Shown one piece after another: positions 33,195 to 41,741 of a stretch of 64,000 nucleotides of DNA (its first letter is position 1; each line of letters opens with the position of its first letter). The stretch is from Acidovorax sp. A79 (GTDB lineage: Bacteria > Pseudomonadota > Gammaproteobacteria > Burkholderiales > Burkholderiaceae_C). Where the stretch lies: positions 620,001-684,000 of the forward strand of contig NZ_AP028672.1 in NCBI RefSeq assembly GCF_041154505.1, given 5' to 3'. The position numbers and the translations under genes are program-made. The notes beneath the pieces are model-generated. The model was not told the origin of the DNA. It saw only the letters and a list, made by a program, of their open reading frames with translations, and did no database searches.

Positions 33195-33701
33195 ATGCCC
33201 AGGGTGACATTGCTCGAATCCGCGCAGTACCAGGACCAGGCAGCAGCCACCTTCGCGGCGGTGGCCGCTGAAGTCGCCAGGCTTGTGCCCCACGCCATCA
33301 TCGAACACATCGGTGCCTCGTCCATCCCAGGCGCCATCTCCAAGGGCGACCTGGACATCTGCTTGCTGGTACCGGCGCAGGACCACGCACGCAGTGTCGA
33401 AGCCCTGGAAGCTGCGGGCTACGTGGCCAAGGCCGGCACGCTGCGCACGCCCGCGCTGTGCATGCTTTTGTCAGCCGACACCACCATGGACGTTGCACTG
33501 CAGGTGGTAGCGCGTGGCTCGGAGTTCGAGTTCTTTCTGCATTTTCGCGATGCCTTGCGCGCCGACCCTGCGCTGGTAACCCAGTACAACCAGCTCAAAC
33601 AGCGGTTCGCATCCGATGGGATGGACCGATACCGCGACGAGAAAGCGCGGTTCATCAAGGCGGTGCTGCAGGCCGCAGGAACATCCTGCGCTGCAGATTG
33701 A
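33195..33701 (+). CDS. GrpB/UPF0157-family nucleotidyltransferase-like protein
   Basis: A 168-residue cytoplasmic protein of the GrpB family, which has the nucleotidyltransferase fold. The core shows IIEHIGASSIPGAISKGDLD, with the GS-like and DxD-like positions (KGDLDICLLV) that bind metal and nucleotide in the superfamily, and FFLHFRDALRADPALVTQYN near the C-terminus. It starts three bases after the LysR stop, so it is read from the same mRNA. No biochemical role is established for the family. Confidence 0.88.
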   Translation: MPRVTLLESAQYQDQAAATFAAVAAEVARLVPHAIIEHIGASSIPGAISKGDLDICLLVPAQDHARSVEALEAAGYVAKAGTLRTPALCMLLSADTTMDVALQVVARGSEFEFFLHFRDALRADPALVTQYNQLKQRFASDGMDRYRDEKARFIKAVLQAAGTSCAAD

Positions 33702-33740
33702 TCGCACGCCTTCCCGAAAAACCAGCCGCAGGAGACACGC

Positions 33741-34169
33741 ATGCCATCCACCAGCACCACAAACAACCAGCCCGCCTCCACCCTCATCGACCAGCGCATC
33801 GCCGACCTCGCCGACTGGCGCGGCCGCGCGCTGGCCCGCATGCGCCAGCTCATCCACGAGGCCGCGCCCGGCGTGGTGGAGGAATGGAAGTGGATGGGCA
33901 CGCCCGTGTGGTCGCTGGGCGGCATCCTGTGCACCGGCGAAAGCTACAAGGCGGCGGTGAAGCTCACCTTCCTCAAGGGGGCCTCGCTGCCCGACCCGGC
34001 CCGGCTCTTCAACGCCAGCCTGGACGGCAACGCGCGGCGGGCCATCGACATCCATGAAGGCGATGAGGTGGATGCCGATGCCTTCAAGGCGCTCATCCGC
34101 GCTGCGGTGGAGCTCAATGCCGCCAGGCCCGCCGGCAGAAAGCCCGCCGCCCGCGCCAAGGTGAAATAG
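33741..34169 (+). CDS. DUF1801-family protein
   Basis: A 142-residue soluble protein of the DUF1801 (YdhG-like) family, with the typical EEWKWMGTPVWSLGGILCTG in the middle and RRAIDIHEGDEVDADAFKAL later, and a basic C-terminal tail (AARAKVK). It lies 39 bp after the GrpB gene and is probably its co-transcribed neighbour. Function is not known; related proteins have an iron-chaperone-like fold. Confidence 0.85.
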   Translation: MPSTSTTNNQPASTLIDQRIADLADWRGRALARMRQLIHEAAPGVVEEWKWMGTPVWSLGGILCTGESYKAAVKLTFLKGASLPDPARLFNASLDGNARRAIDIHEGDEVDADAFKALIRAAVELNAARPAGRKPAARAKVK

Positions 34170-34297
34170 TGTTCCCGGGGTGGTGGCCGGCAGCAAGGCC
34201 ATCAATTCATCTGATACCTCCCCATCAGCAATCGGTATTTCCCTGATACCCCCGTCTTCTGGAACAGTGGCCCCATGCCCCGCGCTCGACGGGGCCG

Positions 34298-35914
34298 GTG
34301 TTTCAGGAGACAGCCATTACCACCCCCTCCCCCCTCCCTCCCCGCGCGGTCGCCAACGTGGGCGCGCTTGTCGCCAGGAGCGCCCGGACGCACGCCCGGC
34401 GCGTGGCCGTGAAGAGCCCCGCGCGCAGCGTCACCTACGCCGAGCTGGAGCAGCGCTCCAACCGCCTGGCTAACGCCCTGCTCGGCCTGGGCCTGGCGCG
34501 CGGCGACCGCGTGGGCATCTACCTGCCCAACTGCGTGGAGATCGTCGAGATCGAGATCGCCTGCTACAAGGCCGGGCTCGTCAAGGCACCCTTCAACGCC
34601 CGTCTGTCGCCCGCCGAAGTGGGCGCCGTGGCGGCCAACAGCGATGCCGCCCTCATCGTCACCACGGCCGAGCGGGCCAAGGCCATCCGCCCGCACGTGG
34701 AGCAGGCACTGCAGGGCGGCATGCCGCGCCTGCTGCTGCTCGATGGCGCAGGCGCCGCAAGCTACGAGGCCGCACTGGCGCAGGCCAGCGATGCCTTCAG
34801 CCCCGTGCAGGTGCACGAGCACGAGGTGGCCGTGCTGCACTACACCTCGGGCTCGTCGGGCGTGCTCAAGGCGGCCATGCAAACCTTTGGCAACCGGCTG
34901 GCGCAGCTGCGCAAGTTCCTCACGCGCTCGGACGGGCAGCAGCCCGGGCACATCCTGGGGCTGGTGGGGCCGATCACGCACGCATCGGGCATGCAGATCG
35001 TGCCCGCGCTGTGCCAGGGCGTGACCATCCGCCTGTTCAACGGCTTCGAGCCCGCGCGCTTCATCGCCGACATGCGCGCCGACCGCGTGACGCACACCTT
35101 CATGGTGCCCACCATGATCAACATGCTGCTGGCCGAGCTGGAGGGCCAGTACCGCCCCCTGCCCGACCTGCTGCGGTTGGGCTATGGCGCCGCCCCCATG
35201 GCGCCCGCGCGCATCCTGAAGGCCATGGATGTGTTCGGGCCCATCCTGCAGCAAGGCTATGGCGCAGGCGAGACGACCTCGGGTGTCTGTGGCCTGTCGG
35301 TGGAAGACCATCTGTTCGCCCGCGCCGCGCGGCCCGAGCGCCTGGCATCGTGCGGGCGGCCGTTCCTGGAATGCGACGTGCAGATCCTGGGCGACGACGG
35401 CCGGCCCGTGGCCACGGGCGAGATCGGCGAGATCGTGGTGCGCGGCGACGACGTCTTCGCGGGCTACTGGCGCGCGCCCGAGCTCACGGCCGAGGTGCTC
35501 AAGGACGGTGCGTACCACACGGGCGACCTGGCCCGCATGGACGACGAAGGCTTTGTCTACATCGTGGACCGCAAGAAGGACATGGTGATCAGCGGCGGCT
35601 TCAACGTGTACCCCTCCGAGGTGGAAGCGGTGCTGTACCAGCACGACGCGATCGCCGATGCCTGCGTGTTCGCCGTGCCCGACGACAAGTGGGGCGAGGC
35701 CGTGGCCGCGCACGTGGTGCTCAAGCCCGGCCGCACGGCGGGCGACGAGGTCAGCGCCGCCATCGACGCCTTCTGCGCCCAGCACCTGGGCGGCTTCAAG
35801 CGGCCCCGGCGCATCGAGTTCGTGCCCACGCTGCCCAAGAACCCCAACGGCAAGGTCATGCGCCGCGCGGTGCAGGCGCCGTACTGGGAAGGCCGGGGCC
35901 GCATGGTGAACTAG
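34298..35914 (+). CDS. Acyl-CoA ligase (class I adenylate-forming enzyme)
   Basis: A 538-residue enzyme that activates a carboxylic acid with ATP and transfers it to coenzyme A. The phosphate-binding motif YTSGSSGVLKA is at about 182-192, the A5 motif appears as LQQGYGAGETT, the A7-A8 region as YHTGDLARMDDEGFVYIVDR and KKDMVISGGFNVYPSEVEAV, and the catalytic lysine is in PKNPNGKVMRR. The frame opens at GTG 34298, but the best ribosome binding site (AGGAGA, 34305-34310) lies inside it, five bases before an in-frame ATT at 34316, so the true start is uncertain. It leads an operon-like row with an acyl-CoA dehydrogenase and a Bug protein. The acid is unknown. Confidence 0.9.
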   Translation: MFQETAITTPSPLPPRAVANVGALVARSARTHARRVAVKSPARSVTYAELEQRSNRLANALLGLGLARGDRVGIYLPNCVEIVEIEIACYKAGLVKAPFNARLSPAEVGAVAANSDAALIVTTAERAKAIRPHVEQALQGGMPRLLLLDGAGAASYEAALAQASDAFSPVQVHEHEVAVLHYTSGSSGVLKAAMQTFGNRLAQLRKFLTRSDGQQPGHILGLVGPITHASGMQIVPALCQGVTIRLFNGFEPARFIADMRADRVTHTFMVPTMINMLLAELEGQYRPLPDLLRLGYGAAPMAPARILKAMDVFGPILQQGYGAGETTSGVCGLSVEDHLFARAARPERLASCGRPFLECDVQILGDDGRPVATGEIGEIVVRGDDVFAGYWRAPELTAEVLKDGAYHTGDLARMDDEGFVYIVDRKKDMVISGGFNVYPSEVEAVLYQHDAIADACVFAVPDDKWGEAVAAHVVLKPGRTAGDEVSAAIDAFCAQHLGGFKRPRRIEFVPTLPKNPNGKVMRRAVQAPYWEGRGRMVN

Positions 35915-36046
35915 AGAGCGGCATCCCCCCGAGGCGCCGCGCGCCCTGGCGCGTCCGCCAGAGGCGGCCCTCGCCCCGCGTCCGCGGCACCGGGCCGCGC
36001 CAGTTTCCACATCCAGTCGGCACCACAACCGACAAGGAATCTCGAC

Positions 36047-37264
36047 ATGAACAACCACGACATCACCTCCCCCATCCCCGCGCCACTGTTTCCGGGCGTG
36101 CCGTTCGAAGGCTCGCCGCAGGCGGCCGAGCTGATCACCCGCATCAACGAGTACCTGCACGGCGAGCTGGCCGCGCTGGCGCGCGAGCATGGCATCGACC
36201 ACGAGAACAGCCCCGGCAAGGCGCTGCTGCGCCAGGTGTGGAAACGTTCGCACGCGCTGGGCTTCTACGGCATGACGCTGCCTCCGCAGATGGGCGGCCT
36301 GGGCCTGTCGGTGCTGGACCATGTGCTCGTGAAGGAAGCGATCTATGCCAGCGGCTCGCCCTTCGCGCCGCATGTGTTCGGCGAGCTGAGCGGCCCGCCG
36401 CGCGTGGGCGCGCTGGCGCGCGTCGCCACGCCGTTCCAGCTGCAGAACTTCATCCTGCCCGTGGCGCAGGCCGACATGGCGATCTGCTTTGCGCTGACCG
36501 AGGCCGAGGCGGGCTCGGATGCGGGCAACGTGCAGACCCACGCCGTGAAGGATGGCGACCACTACGTGCTCACCGGCGAGAAGCGCTTCATCTCGGGCTC
36601 GCCCTTTGCCGACTATGCGGTGCTGATGGCCTCCACCGCCACCGATCCGGCGCAGCGCGAGGTGTCCGCGTTCTTCGTGGACCTGCATGCGCCCGGCGTG
36701 CGCGTGCAGGCGGGCTACAAGACCATGGCGGGCCAGACGAGCACGGGCAACATCGCCCTGGACGGCGCGCGCGTGCCGGCCACCCACCTCATCGGCGAGC
36801 CGGGCCGGGGCCTGGCGCTGGCGCTGGGCCGCATCACCGTGAACCGGCTACTGCACTGCCCCGCCATGCTGGGCCTGGCCCAGGTGGCGCTGCGCGATGC
36901 GCGCGACTACGCGCAGCAGCGCCAGCAGTTCGGCCGCGCCATCGGGCAGTTCCAGGCCATTCAGCACATGCTGGCCGACATGGCGACCGACTGGGCCGCC
37001 GCGCGCGGGCTGATGCTGGCCACCGCCCGGCAGATCGACGCGGGCGGCGATCCGCGCGCGCAGGCAGCGATGGCCAAGCTGTTCTGCTCGGAAGCGGCGT
37101 TCCGCATTGCCGACCGAGCGGTGCAGATCCACGGCGGCGAAGGCATCGTGCAGGGCCGGCGCGTGGAATTCCTGTTCCGCATGCTGCGCATGTACCGGGT
37201 GCTCACGGGCACGAGCGAGATCCAGCGCAACACCATCGCCAAGGAATTGCTGGCAGCCCCCTGA
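36047..37264 (+). CDS. Acyl-CoA dehydrogenase
   Basis: A 405-residue FAD enzyme that introduces a double bond next to the thioester of an acyl-CoA. Blocks include FALTEAEAGSDAGNV (flavin-side), GEKRFISGSPFADYAVLMA, and RRVEFLFRMLRMYRVLTGTS with EIQRNTIAKEL at the end. Where medium-chain enzymes carry the catalytic glutamate (YEGT), this has LTGT, so the base must be placed differently, as in ACAD10/11-like branches. It follows the acyl-CoA ligase by 132 bp; together they suggest activation and oxidation of an uncommon carboxylic acid supplied through the Bug protein. Confidence 0.9.
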   Translation: MNNHDITSPIPAPLFPGVPFEGSPQAAELITRINEYLHGELAALAREHGIDHENSPGKALLRQVWKRSHALGFYGMTLPPQMGGLGLSVLDHVLVKEAIYASGSPFAPHVFGELSGPPRVGALARVATPFQLQNFILPVAQADMAICFALTEAEAGSDAGNVQTHAVKDGDHYVLTGEKRFISGSPFADYAVLMASTATDPAQREVSAFFVDLHAPGVRVQAGYKTMAGQTSTGNIALDGARVPATHLIGEPGRGLALALGRITVNRLLHCPAMLGLAQVALRDARDYAQQRQQFGRAIGQFQAIQHMLADMATDWAAARGLMLATARQIDAGGDPRAQAAMAKLFCSEAAFRIADRAVQIHGGEGIVQGRRVEFLFRMLRMYRVLTGTSEIQRNTIAKELLAAP

Positions 37265-37393
37265 GCGGCTGCGCCGCCGCTGCGGCGCGCAGGCCCCGGC
37301 CCGGGCCAGGCCAGTTGCTCCGGTCCGCCATACCGCCACAACGGTGCCCCAGTGCGCGAGCGCACCCACCCGACAATCACAAGGAGACAAGAC

Positions 37394-38386
37394 ATGACAA
37401 CCCATTCCCCATCCTCCCCGCGCCGCCGCGCCCTGCTGGCCGCCAGCCTGCTGCCGCTGCTGGCGGGCCCGCCCGCCCTGGCCTCCGCCCCCTGGCCCCG
37501 CCGCGCCATCAAGTGGGTGGTGCCCTATCTGGCCGGCACGGGGCCCGACACCACGGCCCGCATCGTGGCCGAGGCCGTGTCCAAGGAACTGGGCCAGCCC
37601 GTGGTCATCGAGAACCGTGGCGGCGTGGGCGGCAACCTGGGCGCGCGGCAGGTGGCCAAGGCCGCGCCGGACGGCTACACCTGGATCTACTCGGGCTCGC
37701 CCATGGCGGCCAGCATGCGCATGTACAAGGCGCCCGGGTATGACGTGCTCAAGGACTTCCGCCACGTGATCGGGCTCACCAGTTCCGACACCACGGTGAT
37801 CGTGCACGCGAGCTCCGACATCCGCACGCTGGAGCAACTGCTCACCCGCATGCGCGCCCAGCCGGGCAAGATCGACTACGCGTCGGGCGGCATCGGCACC
37901 CCGTCGCACCTGGGGGTGGAGATGCTGCTGAGCGTGGCCCAGGCCGAAGCCACCCACGTGCCCTACAAGGGCGCCTCGGAGATCGTGAATGCCGTGATGG
38001 GCCAGCAGGTGACTTTCGGCGCCCCCATCACCTCGGTGGCGTACGCCAACATCCAGGCTGGAAAATTGCGGGCCCTGGCCGTGACCGGCCCCCGGCGCAA
38101 CCCCAAGCTGCCGGGCGTGCCCACGCTGGCGGAGCTGCAGGTGCCCGGCGTGGAGCTGACGTCGTGGGGCGGTGTCTCGGTGCCCACCGGCACGCCCGAC
38201 GCCATCGTCGCGCGCGTGCGCGCCGCCCTCGATGCCGCGCTCAGGCAGCCCGCCGTCGTGAGCGCGCTGGAAGAACAGGGCGGCCAGGTCTTCGTGCAGG
38301 ACAGCGAGGCCTTCACACGCGCTTTCGGCAAGGAAATAGCGTTCACGGAAACCATGATGAAGAGGGCGCGGCTGGAGCCGATGTAG
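37394..38386 (+). CDS. Bug/TctC-family tripartite tricarboxylate transport binding protein
   Basis: A 330-residue periplasmic binding protein. AAGGAG nine bases before ATG 37394 fixes the start, and a signal peptide with twin arginines (SPRRRALLAASLLPLLAG) ends near residue 30. Bug markers: IKWVVPYLAGTGPDTTARIV, VVIENRGGVGGNLGARQVAK and HVPYKGASEIVNAVMGQQV. It follows the acyl-CoA dehydrogenase by 129 bp and no TctAB genes are adjacent. The ligand is probably the acid handled by the upstream enzymes; that is inference. Confidence 0.9.
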   Translation: MTTHSPSSPRRRALLAASLLPLLAGPPALASAPWPRRAIKWVVPYLAGTGPDTTARIVAEAVSKELGQPVVIENRGGVGGNLGARQVAKAAPDGYTWIYSGSPMAASMRMYKAPGYDVLKDFRHVIGLTSSDTTVIVHASSDIRTLEQLLTRMRAQPGKIDYASGGIGTPSHLGVEMLLSVAQAEATHVPYKGASEIVNAVMGQQVTFGAPITSVAYANIQAGKLRALAVTGPRRNPKLPGVPTLAELQVPGVELTSWGGVSVPTGTPDAIVARVRAALDAALRQPAVVSALEEQGGQVFVQDSEAFTRAFGKEIAFTETMMKRARLEPM

Positions 38387-38694
38387 CGGCGGCCGGCCGT
38401 TTCTCGCCAACGCTTCTCCTTTTATAGCAACTACCGCTGGATGGATGGTCGGCAGCGGCACTTTTCATACCCAAACCCTGGCTGCGGCGCGGCCACCGCG
38501 CGTTCGCACCCTTGCGCCACGGGCCGGCCCCGGGGCCGCCCGCTCCTTGCCCCCCGTCAAGCAGGCCCGCGCCACGGGCATTTGTCCGACAGGCGGCCGA
38601 TTCCTTGGATGGCGGGCAGCGCGCCCGCCCCGTCCAAGAATGAATGCAGCGAGTGACATTGCTCGCCTGCCCGCAACACGACAAGGAGAGCCCC
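38387..38694. other. 308-bp gap without a gene
   Basis: The first part holds a degenerate family 1 repeat (38421-38470). The rest is GC-rich without a convincing reading frame, hairpin or operator; the promoter of the small glycine-rich gene should lie in its last 100 bases, and AAGGAG at 38682-38687 is that gene's ribosome binding site. Confidence 0.6.
38421..38470 (+). repeat. Short hairpin repeat, family 1, copy 6 (degenerate)
   Basis: TTTTATAGCAACTACCGCTG and CAGCGGCACTTTTCATA keep the TATAGC start, paired arms (CCGCTG/CAGCGG) and T-rich end. The arms differ from other copies (CCGCTG in place of AGCGCTTG) yet still pair. Confidence 0.55.
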
Positions 38695-39063
38695 ATGAAC
38701 ACCCTCTCGAATCCCGTGGCCGAGGAAAAACCCATCGACCCCGACCTGGCCGCACAGGCCGTGCCCGGCCACGGCGTCCCCTCGCAGGACCCCGACCCCG
38801 CCGCGCAACATACCCTGAGCCCGAGTGAATCCGAGCGCGAGTCCAAATCCGCCCTGATGGGGGGCGGCATGATGGCCGGAGCCGCCGCCGGCGCGGCCGT
38901 GGGCGTGGCGGTGGCCGGGCCCGTGGGCGTGTTCGTGGGCGGCACGGCAGGCGCCATTGCCGGCGCCCTCGGCGGCGCGGCCGTGGGCCAGGTGGTCGAA
39001 CCCGAAGCGCCCAAGGAGCCCGCGGACGAGGCCGCCGAGCCGGGATACATAGAGAAGCCCTAG
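38695..39063 (+). CDS. Small glycine-zipper-type protein
   Basis: A 122-residue protein of unknown role. Residues 1-55 are polar and acidic, residues 58-100 are a glycine/alanine-rich hydrophobic stretch with GxxxG-like spacing (GAAAGAAVGVAVAGPVGVFV), and the tail is acidic again. No cleavable signal is evident. Such glycine-zipper segments pack in membranes and occur in small stress-related proteins. A good AAGGAG site supports translation, and a terminator follows 36 bp after the stop. Confidence 0.75.
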   Translation: MNTLSNPVAEEKPIDPDLAAQAVPGHGVPSQDPDPAAQHTLSPSESERESKSALMGGGMMAGAAAGAAVGVAVAGPVGVFVGGTAGAIAGALGGAAVGQVVEPEAPKEPADEAAEPGYIEKP

Positions 39064-39098
39064 CTTTCTCGCCGCCCGTGGAGCGCCATTCCGTGTAC

Positions 39099-39121
39099 AA
39101 AGCCCGCACCCGCGGGCTTTT
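39099..39121 (+). terminator. Intrinsic terminator after the glycine-zipper gene
   Basis: AAGCCCGC and GCGGGCTT pair around a four-base loop, followed by a short T run. Confidence 0.75.
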
Positions 39122-39247
39122 GTGCTTCGGGTGGCGCGGTGGCGGCGCGAAGCCGTACCGTGGAGAATCCTGCCCACAGGCCGCCGGAATCCAGGGCGGT
39201 TCCGGCCCGGCAGCCCCTCCCCCCACGAAAACCGCGAGGAAGAACCC

Positions 39248-39637
39248 ATGCAAATCACGCTCTCCAGCCTGTTCGTCGAAGACCAGGACCACGCCCTGCA
39301 CTTCTACACCACGGTACTTGGCTTCGAGAAGAAGCATGACATTCCCATGGGCACCTTCCGCTGGCTCACCGTGACATCGCCGGAAGGCGCCACGGGCGTC
39401 GAGCTGGTGCTGGAGCCCATGGCCTTCGCGCCCGCGCGGGTCTACCAGAAGGCCTTGTTCGAGGCGGGTATTCCGGCCACCGCGTTCATGACCCATGACA
39501 TCGATGCGGAGTTCCGCAGGCTTTCGGAGCGGGGCGTGGCGTTCCGTGGCACGCCCCTGGCCATGGGGCCCATCAAGGCGGTGCTGTTCGAGGACACGTG
39601 CGGCAATCTCATCAACCTGGTCCAGCCGGGAGCGTGA
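39248..39637 (+). CDS. VOC-family (glyoxalase-fold) protein
   Basis: A 129-residue single-module pair of the vicinal-oxygen-chelate fold: SSLFVEDQDHALHFYTTVLG at the start, RWLTVTSPEG, and VLFEDTCGNLINLVQP at the end. Metal ligands of such proteins are a histidine and glutamates; here only part of the usual set is obvious, so catalytic activity is uncertain. It is monocistronic, between a terminator and repeat copy 7. Relatives include resistance and unknown-function proteins. Confidence 0.88.
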   Translation: MQITLSSLFVEDQDHALHFYTTVLGFEKKHDIPMGTFRWLTVTSPEGATGVELVLEPMAFAPARVYQKALFEAGIPATAFMTHDIDAEFRRLSERGVAFRGTPLAMGPIKAVLFEDTCGNLINLVQPGA

Positions 39638-39663
39638 GCCACCGAGGCCGGGGCGAAATGCTA

Positions 39664-39720
39664 TCTCATTGATAGCTATCAGCGCTTGTCCAGCGGCGCT
39701 GAAAGCCATTTTCATTCATT
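39664..39720 (+). repeat. Short hairpin repeat, family 1, copy 7
   Basis: TGATAGCTATCAGCGCTTGT, then GCGGCGCTGAAAGCCATTTT. It lies between the converging VOC and cytochrome c genes. Confidence 0.8.
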
Positions 39721-39758
39721 TACGGGCCCTGGCCCCACGGCGGCCCAAGGCCCGGTGC

Positions 39759-40928
39759 TCAGTGGGGAAAGCCTCCTCGCACAAGGCGCACCGGCTCGGC
39801 GTCCATGCGGCGTATGAGCGCCTGCAGGCCATCCACCGGCGCCGTGGCGGCCCCGACCGGCGGCGCGGGCGCGGCGGTGGCCCGGCAGACCAGGTCGTCC
39901 TCGGACCACGCGGCCTTGCCGGGCTGGCCCCGCGCACGCAGCCAGCCCGCGCGGTCCACGATCAGCTGGTAGCCCGGCAGTTCGGCGGCAGACACGCCCA
40001 GCACCAGGGCCAGCGCCTGCTCCACGGCGCGTTTGTGCTGCGGATCGCCCTGCGGCTGGCACTCGGCATCGGCGCCCGCCGGCAAGGCGCCCGCCACCAG
40101 GGTGACCAGGCGCGGGTCATCGGCCACCAGCGGCACGCCCGGGCCCGCCACGGCCACACGCACGCGCTGGCCCACCAGGTCCCGGCTCTGGCGGGCCCGG
40201 CCATGGCGGCACTCCACGGCCATGCCGGGCAGGCGCACGGGCCGGTCCCAGGTGCCGGCCTCGCGCAGCATCTGCCCTGCGGCACGGGCCTGCAGGTAGT
40301 CCAGCACGTCCCAGATCTCTTCGTCGCGCAGCGCGCTGCCCACGCCCGGCATGGTCTGCACGCCGGCGCGGTTGTGCATGCCTTCGCGCACACGCCAGAA
40401 CAGCTCGCCGTCGAGCCGCTTCCACAGCAGCGCGCCGTTCAGGTTGGGCGGCCACTGGGCCAGCTGCGGGGCATCGGGGCCTTCGCCCCGGCCATCGGCG
40501 CCGTGGCAGCGCACGCAGTGCTGCTGGTAGACAGCCTGGCCGCGCACGATGCCCCCGGCAGCGAAACCGGTGGGCGACTGGTGCAGGCTGGTGGGCACGG
40601 CGGGCGCGAGCAGCAGGTGTGCCTGGGGCCAGGGGGCAAACACCAGCAATGCGGCCGCCAAGGCGATCAGCCACAGACGAGCGCGCTGGAAGGGCAGCGA
40701 CACCGCCAGGGCCAGCAGCGCGGCCCCCGCGCACAGCAGGGACAGCAGCACCTGCCGCGCGTGGCCCGCGTCCACCGCCAGCATCTCGGCCGCGATGCGG
40801 TGCCCCCACGGCCATGCGGGCTGGCCATGGACTTCCGGCGCCAGGCCCAGCGCATGCAGCACCGCGCGCAGGCCCTGCTGCGCGGCGAGCAGGCCTTCGA
40901 GCAGGCCGTTCAGCAGATCCGGCGACAA
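39759..40928 (-). CDS. Membrane-anchored c-type cytochrome in a sulfonate ABC operon
   Basis: A 389-residue protein with two hydrophobic helices (about 58-78 and 84-108) followed by a cytochrome c domain. The heme motif CVRCH is at residues 138-142 and a likely axial methionine is in VQTMPGVG. The rest, to the C-terminus, has no domain I recognise, with four further cysteines. It starts nine bases after the stop of the ABC ATPase gene, so it is surely in that operon. A redox protein in an importer operon is unusual and hints at oxidation of the imported compound in the periplasm or membrane. Confidence 0.82.
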   Translation of the reverse strand: MSPDLLNGLLEGLLAAQQGLRAVLHALGLAPEVHGQPAWPWGHRIAAEMLAVDAGHARQVLLSLLCAGAALLALAVSLPFQRARLWLIALAAALLVFAPWPQAHLLLAPAVPTSLHQSPTGFAAGGIVRGQAVYQQHCVRCHGADGRGEGPDAPQLAQWPPNLNGALLWKRLDGELFWRVREGMHNRAGVQTMPGVGSALRDEEIWDVLDYLQARAAGQMLREAGTWDRPVRLPGMAVECRHGRARQSRDLVGQRVRVAVAGPGVPLVADDPRLVTLVAGALPAGADAECQPQGDPQHKRAVEQALALVLGVSAAELPGYQLIVDRAGWLRARGQPGKAAWSEDDLVCRATAAPAPPVGAATAPVDGLQALIRRMDAEPVRLVRGGFPH

Positions 40929-40937
40929 CCCGCTGGC

Positions 40938-41741
40938 CTACCAGCTCGCGCCCAGGCCCAGCAACGCCAGGGCCTCGTGGCGCAGGGCCGCAAGGCGCGG
41001 GTCGCCGCGGTGGCGCGGGTAGGGCAAATCGTTCACCAGCACCTGCTGGATGCGCGCGGGCCGGTCGGAGAACACCACCACGCGCTGGGCCATGAAGAGC
41101 GCCTCTTCCACATCGTGCGTGACCAGCAGGGCCGAGAAGCCCGTGCGCTGCCACAGGTCCACGAGCTCGGTCTGCATGGTCAGGCGCGTGAGCGAGTCGA
41201 GCTTGCCCAGCGGCTCGTCGAGCACCAGGAGGCTCGGGTCGTTGACCAACGCGCGGGCCAATGCCACGCGCTGCGCCATGCCGCCCGACAGCTGGTGCGG
41301 GAAGGCCTTGGCAAAGTCCTGCAGGCCGACCAGGCGCAGCGCTTCGTCCACCCGGTGGCGCTGCTGGCGCAGGATGCCGCGCGCCTGCAGGCCCAGGGCC
41401 ACGTTGTCCCACACGGTGCGCCAGGGAAACAGCGTGGGGTCCTGGAAGACCACGATGCGCGAGGGATCGGGGTCGGTGATGGGCGCGCCGTCCTGCAGCA
41501 GCTCGCCCGTGGTCGCGGGCTCCAGCCCCGCCACCAGGCGCAGCAGCGTGCTCTTGCCGCAGCCGCTGGGCCCGAGCAGGGCCACGAACTCGCCGGGGGC
41601 GATGGACAGGTCCAGCTCGTCGATCACGTGCAGCGGGCCGGCGGGCAGGTCGAACCAGTGGCTGACATTGCGCACGTCGATGCGTGCGCCCGTCACCTTG
41701 GCTCCCACACCCGCTTCAGAGGCGGTCGCGGTGCTCACCAT
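40938..41741 (-). CDS. Sulfonate/nitrate/taurine-type ABC ATP-binding protein
   Basis: A 267-residue ATPase of the SsuB/TauB/NrtD class. Walker A GPSGCGKST is at residues 57-65; QLSGGMAQRVALARAL is the signature and LLVLDEPLGKLD holds Walker B; the switch histidine is in LLVTHDVEEAL. Its start overlaps the permease stop by seven bases (ATGGTGA), so the two are translationally coupled. It probably serves the binding protein at 43013, and may also serve the three orphan sulfonate-type binding proteins in this window. Confidence 0.93.
   Translation of the reverse strand: MVSTATASEAGVGAKVTGARIDVRNVSHWFDLPAGPLHVIDELDLSIAPGEFVALLGPSGCGKSTLLRLVAGLEPATTGELLQDGAPITDPDPSRIVVFQDPTLFPWRTVWDNVALGLQARGILRQQRHRVDEALRLVGLQDFAKAFPHQLSGGMAQRVALARALVNDPSLLVLDEPLGKLDSLTRLTMQTELVDLWQRTGFSALLVTHDVEEALFMAQRVVVFSDRPARIQQVLVNDLPYPRHRGDPRLAALRHEALALLGLGASW

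Noticed and set aside
35915..36046. A further family 2 repeat between the acyl-CoA ligase and dehydrogenase genes
   Set aside because: The stretch is GC-rich and begins CCCCCGAGGCGC, but neither conserved end nor the central hairpin is clear enough to call.
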